A stretch of DNA of 33,683 nt, from contig CAYWKU010000036.1 in NCBI GenBank assembly GCA_964459325.1, positions 1-33,683 on the forward strand, read 5' to 3'. The translations under genes were made by a program, and so were the position numbers. A model generated the notes under the pieces. The model saw only the letters and a program-made list of their open reading frames with translations, had not been told where the DNA came from and did no database searches. Numbering within the stretch: the first letter of the stretch is position 1; each line of letters opens with the position of its first letter. This document shows positions 30,726 through 33,683 of the stretch, in pieces. Source of the stretch: CAYWKU01 sp964459325 (GTDB taxonomy: Bacteria > RBG-13-61-14 > CAYWKU01).

Positions 30726-31052
30726 GTTTAAAAAAACAGGCTTTACAGAAAACGATCTAACCATAATTATTCCTGAATCTCCCCACTCGTCCCCTGCACT
30801 GCTATACCCCCATCATATTCCCTATACCCCATCTCGATTTCGAGCGAGTATCCGGGGATTTAAGTTGGATGCGGTTGTGATGAAGTATATCGGTGGGAAT
30901 GATACAATAGGGCGTCGCTGACCCACCTCAAAGAGAGGCAATTGCCGCCAGCGGGATGGGAAAACCTGGCTAATTCTGTAACAAGAGCACAGAGGAACTG
31001 AAGCTCGCCCGCAGGATGCTGAGGAGCCTGTTTCGGGGCGAGGGGTGAAGGA
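30726..31052. other. Non-coding region with a loose copy of the dispersed repeat
   Basis: About 325 bases without a supported gene. The part from 30812 to 30851 reads TATACCCCCATCATATTCC and ends TTCGAGCGAGTAT, resembling the second half of the repeats at 5833 and 18414. CTCGA-tt-TCGAG forms a small palindrome. A minus-strand frame across 30860-31189 looks like a shadow. Confidence 0.4.
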
Positions 31053-31262
31053 CTACTTGTTTCGCTTGCCGGAGGGCTTATCCGGATTTGGGATGAGCTG
31101 GGCGTAGGTCTCGAAGCCAAATTCCTCGAAATTACTCCGCCAGACCGCCATTTCCTTCTTGGTGAGGGGCCGAATAACGAGCTTCTCATCGCCCTTCATC
31201 TCCGGCTCCCATCCCTCAATCACGTAAACCCTGCCCTCATGCTGTATGAACGGGTTAATCAT
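31053..31262 (-). CDS. Small 69-residue hypothetical protein
   Basis: The predicted product reads MINPFIQHEGRVYVIEGWEP and LTKKEMAVWRSNFEEFGFET, a balanced composition that looks coding. No family is recognised. No good ribosome-binding site precedes the ATG at 31262; the same frame stays open to a GTG at 31331, also without a site, so the start is uncertain. It is alone on the minus strand between the plus-strand membrane protein and hsdM. Confidence 0.5.
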   Translation of the reverse strand: MINPFIQHEGRVYVIEGWEPEMKGDEKLVIRPLTKKEMAVWRSNFEEFGFETYAQLIPNPDKPSGKRNK

Positions 31263-31378
31263 GGTGGGGATTGGAGCAGGTGGAAAAGAGGGTGTCAATG
31301 GGAAGTTTATGACCGGATCTGTCACAAACACTGTTTATTAATTAATCAGAATGTACGAAATCAGAGAATTCGCAGATA

Positions 31379-31407
31379 TTGACAAACTTTCATCAAAATG
31401 CTACTCA
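31379..31407 (+). promoter_or_regulatory. Candidate promoter of hsdM
   Basis: TTGACA at 31379-31384 is a perfect -35. After 17 bases comes TACTCA at 31402-31407, a poor -10 with three to four matches. The hsdM start is about 80 bases downstream. Confidence 0.4.
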
Positions 31408-31487
31408 AACCGAATCAGAATGAAGACGCATTTGGAATAAAAATGTGTCATTTTCCGCATACATTGTGATTGAAGGGAGCTGGCTAC

Positions 31488-33401
31488 ATGCCTAGAAAAT
31501 GGGAAATTTTGGACGTCCTGACCAGGGCAAAATTACTTGAGCTTGCCCGGGATTTTGACATCGAAGGACTTACCGGGGAAACCAAGGAAAACGTAGTAAA
31601 GACGCTGGCCCGGAAAAGAAGCATTGCCCTGGAAGACTTCCTGGAGCGCGTCTCCCGGGATGAACTCAAGGAAATTTGCAGGAAGTTCGGATTTGACGAC
31701 ACGGGCCGGGAAAAAGCCGTCCTTATAGACAGGATAACCGGCAAGGTAAAGGAATCCGACGCCCCCAAGCCGAAACCGGCTAAACCCAAACCGGAAAGCG
31801 AAAGGAAACCGCCCAAAGAGGCCGAACCGAAGAAAACCCCGGCCAAGGCAGCTAAGCCACCGGAGAAAAAACCGACAAACAACGGCGCGAACCTCGGATT
31901 CGAGGAAAAGCTATGGGCGGCGGCGGACAGGCTCCGGGGGCACATGGACGCATCCGAATATAAGCACGTAGTCCTCGGCCTCATATTCCTGAAATATATC
32001 TCCGACGCCTTCCAGGAGCGTTACAACGAGCTTACTCAGGAGGAATACGCCGACCCGGAAGACCGCGACGAGTACACCGCCGAAAACGTCTTCTGGGTAC
32101 CGAAAGAAGCGCGCTGGTCAAAACTCCGGGATAACGCCAAACAGCCCGGAATCGGGAAAATAATTGACGACGCCATGGTGGCCATCGAGAAGGAAAATCC
32201 CGGCCTCAAAGGCGTGCTTCCAAAGGAATATAACCGCGAATCGCTCGACAAAAGCCGTCTCGGGGAACTTATTGACCTCATAGGCTCCATCGGCCTGGGG
32301 CAAAAGGAAAACCGCTCGAAGGACATCATCGGGCGGGTGTACGAATACTTCCTCGGCAAGTTCGCCACCGCCGAAGGCAAAAGCGGCGGGGAATTTTACA
32401 CCCCCCGGTGCGTGGTCAACGTGCTGGTCAACATGATTGAACCCTACAGGGGCCGCATCTTCGACCCGTGCTGCGGCTCCGGGGGCATGTTCGTGCAATC
32501 GGAGAAGTTCGTGGAAGCGCACGGTGGAGATAAACGGAATATTTCAGTCTACGGGCAGGAATCGAACCCCACCACGTGGCGATTGTGCAAGATGAACCTC
32601 GCCCTTCGGGGCATCGAGGTGGATATAGGCCACGCCAGCGCCGACAGCTTCCATAACGACCTGCATAAGAACCTGAAAGCCGATTTCATACTGGCGAATC
32701 CGCCGTTCAACATGAAAGCATGGGGCGGGGACAGGCTGCGGGAAGACGTCCGGTGGAAGTACGGGGTTGCCCCGGTGAATAATGCAAATTACGCCTGGAT
32801 TCAGCATTTTATCCACCATCTGGCCCCCAACGGAATAGCGGGCTTTGTTATGGCCAATGGCTCCATGAGTTCCAACACTTCGGGCGAGGGGGAAATCCGC
32901 AAAAATATAATCGAAGACGACCTGGTGGATTGCATGATTGCCCTGCCCGGGCAGCTCTTTTACACCACTCAAATACCGGTCTGCTTGTGGTTCCTTACCC
33001 GGAATAAGGCCAACGGAAAATTCCGGGACAGGAGCGGAGAAACCCTGTTCATAGACGCACGGAATATGGGCCGGATGATTGACCGGGTGCATAAGGAATT
33101 TACGGATGAGGACATCGAGCGGATAGCCGGAACTTACCACGCATGGCGCGGCGAAGAGGGGGCGGGCACCTACGATGACGTGCCCGGGTTCTGCAAAAGC
33201 GCCTCCATCGATGAAATAAAAGAGCACGGTTACGTCCTCACCCCGGGCCGGTACGTGGGAGCGGAAGTTGCAGTGGACGATGACGAGCCGTTCGAGGAGA
33301 AGATGGAAAGACTGACAAAAACGCTGGAAGAACAGTTCAGTGAAAGTGCCGGACTAGAGCAGACTATAAGGAAAAATTTGCAAGTGCTTGGTTTTAAATA
33401 A
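31488..33401 (+). CDS. hsdM: Type I restriction-modification methyltransferase subunit (N6-adenine)
   Basis: The 637-residue product has two SAP-like helical repeats at the N-terminus (LLELARDFDIEGLTGETKEN, LKEICRKFGFDDTGREKAVL), then a Lys/Pro/Glu-rich linker (residues about 90-135). The HsdM body follows: KLWAAADRLRGHMDASEYKH, EFYTPRCVVNVLV, the SAM-binding DPCCGSGG and the catalytic NPPF in ILANPPFNMKAW. It should methylate adenine with an HsdS specificity subunit; hsdS and hsdR are not seen and are expected beyond 33683. The ATG at 31488 follows AAGGGAG by eight bases. Standard HsdM proteins are near 500 residues, so the N-terminal extension is extra. Confidence 0.95.
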   Translation: MPRKWEILDVLTRAKLLELARDFDIEGLTGETKENVVKTLARKRSIALEDFLERVSRDELKEICRKFGFDDTGREKAVLIDRITGKVKESDAPKPKPAKPKPESERKPPKEAEPKKTPAKAAKPPEKKPTNNGANLGFEEKLWAAADRLRGHMDASEYKHVVLGLIFLKYISDAFQERYNELTQEEYADPEDRDEYTAENVFWVPKEARWSKLRDNAKQPGIGKIIDDAMVAIEKENPGLKGVLPKEYNRESLDKSRLGELIDLIGSIGLGQKENRSKDIIGRVYEYFLGKFATAEGKSGGEFYTPRCVVNVLVNMIEPYRGRIFDPCCGSGGMFVQSEKFVEAHGGDKRNISVYGQESNPTTWRLCKMNLALRGIEVDIGHASADSFHNDLHKNLKADFILANPPFNMKAWGGDRLREDVRWKYGVAPVNNANYAWIQHFIHHLAPNGIAGFVMANGSMSSNTSGEGEIRKNIIEDDLVDCMIALPGQLFYTTQIPVCLWFLTRNKANGKFRDRSGETLFIDARNMGRMIDRVHKEFTDEDIERIAGTYHAWRGEEGAGTYDDVPGFCKSASIDEIKEHGYVLTPGRYVGAEVAVDDDEPFEEKMERLTKTLEEQFSESAGLEQTIRKNLQVLGFK

Positions 33402-33404
33402 GAA

Positions 33405-33450
33405 ACGCCCCTCCGAAGAGAGGCGTCGGCCCGGAGATGCTATCTCCGGG
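33405..33450 (+). promoter_or_regulatory. Two hairpins after hsdM
   Basis: ACGCC...GGCGT (33405-33426) encloses further pairs, and CCCGGAGAT-gct-ATCTCCGGG (33430-33450) is a perfect 9-bp stem. No T-run follows, so these may be a processing element or an inefficient terminator between hsdM and the next gene. Confidence 0.5.
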
Positions 33451-33544
33451 GGGGTTACAATGAGGTGATTTATAATTGTTCCAGAGGCGAATGTCAAGCA
33501 AGAGAGACCCCAAATTGATGCCAACAGCAAGGAGGACATAGGCC

Positions 33545-33683
33545 ATGGGTGATGTAGCGTCATGGGCTGGAGTGGTGGTCTATTTCCTTGCCTTCATCGT
33601 GGCCATTATCTCGTTGGTAATAAGCCGTAAAGCTCAACGCCAGGCCAACGACCTTCAAGAGCGCATAGTCAAAATCGAAGAGC
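33545..33683 (+). CDS. Small membrane protein, start only (runs off window)
   Basis: Forty-six codons are visible, with AAGGAGG nine bases before the ATG. The product has one transmembrane helix (VVVYFLAFIVAIISLVI) followed by a charged helix likely to form a coiled coil (RKAQRQANDLQERIVKIEE). Its place 143 nt after hsdM on the same strand suggests that it belongs to the same restriction-modification operon. The function is unknown. Confidence 0.65.
   Translation, partial: MGDVASWAGVVVYFLAFIVAIISLVISRKAQRQANDLQERIVKIEE

Noticed and set aside
6675..33683. Second attachment site for the element
   Set aside because: No repeat of the tRNA-Arg 3' sequence was found by eye; similar CCGGGGGC strings at 13759 and 32470 are inside genes and do not extend.
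22804..33683. DGR reverse transcriptase or template repeat in the window
   Set aside because: No reading frame shows reverse-transcriptase motifs, and no second copy of the variable-region borders was seen.
1..33683. CRISPR array next to the Cas4-like nucleases
   Set aside because: No regularly spaced 25-40-bp direct repeats exist, and no other cas genes are present; the nucleases fit phage/element recombination enzymes.

Overview
The window looks like the chromosome of a Gram-negative (diderm) bacterium carrying an integrated mobile element. An outer membrane is implied by a TonB-dependent receptor with a periplasmic binding protein and an ABC importer at the left end. I cannot assign a phylum from the sequence. 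An anaerobic delta-proteobacterial-like or candidate-phylum organism would fit, but that is an impression.

Layout. (1) 1-5460, minus strand: a metal-chelate/corrinoid-type uptake operon (permease, ATPase, binding protein, TonB receptor) followed by a broken TrmO/TsaA-like fragment. (2) 5460-6674: an intergenic region with a repeat, a relic that resembles the C-terminal tail of an integrase, tRNA-Leu(UAG) on the minus strand and tRNA-Arg(CCU) on the plus strand. (3) From 6675 an integrative element begins at the 3' end of tRNA-Arg. A tyrosine recombinase ends 17 nt from the tRNA, preceded by an excisionase-like HTH gene. Then comes a minus-strand replication/expression module: a DnaE-type DNA polymerase with an intact-looking PHP domain, a P-loop ATPase, an SSB-like protein, a zinc protein, a sigma-70-like factor and a frameshifted winged-helix protein. 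(4) 16950-18470: two plus-strand winged-helix regulators and a repeat-rich, hairpin-rich non-coding region. (5) 18471-22273: two Cas4/RecB-like nuclease transcription units, each preceded by a ribosome-binding site with a tiny ORF, an intrinsic terminator and a recurrent leader motif. Between them sit two AT-rich plus-strand cargo genes that resemble helix-hairpin-helix DNA glycosylases. (6) 22367-24319: a hicBA toxin-antitoxin pair and a secreted CsgG-FGE protein whose C-terminus and 3' flank look like the target of a diversity-generating retroelement. (7) 24443-27984: a minus-strand operon with a Rad52-type annealing protein, a zinc-finger/lysine-rich protein, small zinc proteins, an ArdC-type antirestriction metallopeptidase and a DUF4406-like protein. 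(8) 28229-30725: AT-rich plus-strand envelope genes (CsgG-like lipoprotein, small membrane protein). (9) 31488-33683: hsdM of a type I restriction-modification system and the start of a small membrane protein that runs off the window.

Read together, the element carries its own integration, DNA synthesis, annealing and transcription factors, plus anti-restriction, restriction-modification and toxin-antitoxin genes. No phage structural, conjugation or CRISPR genes are visible, and no second attachment site was found, so the element probably continues past 33683. The most distinctive signals are the orphan DGR-type variable gene, the repeated micro-ORF/terminator leaders, and the glycosylase-like gene pair.
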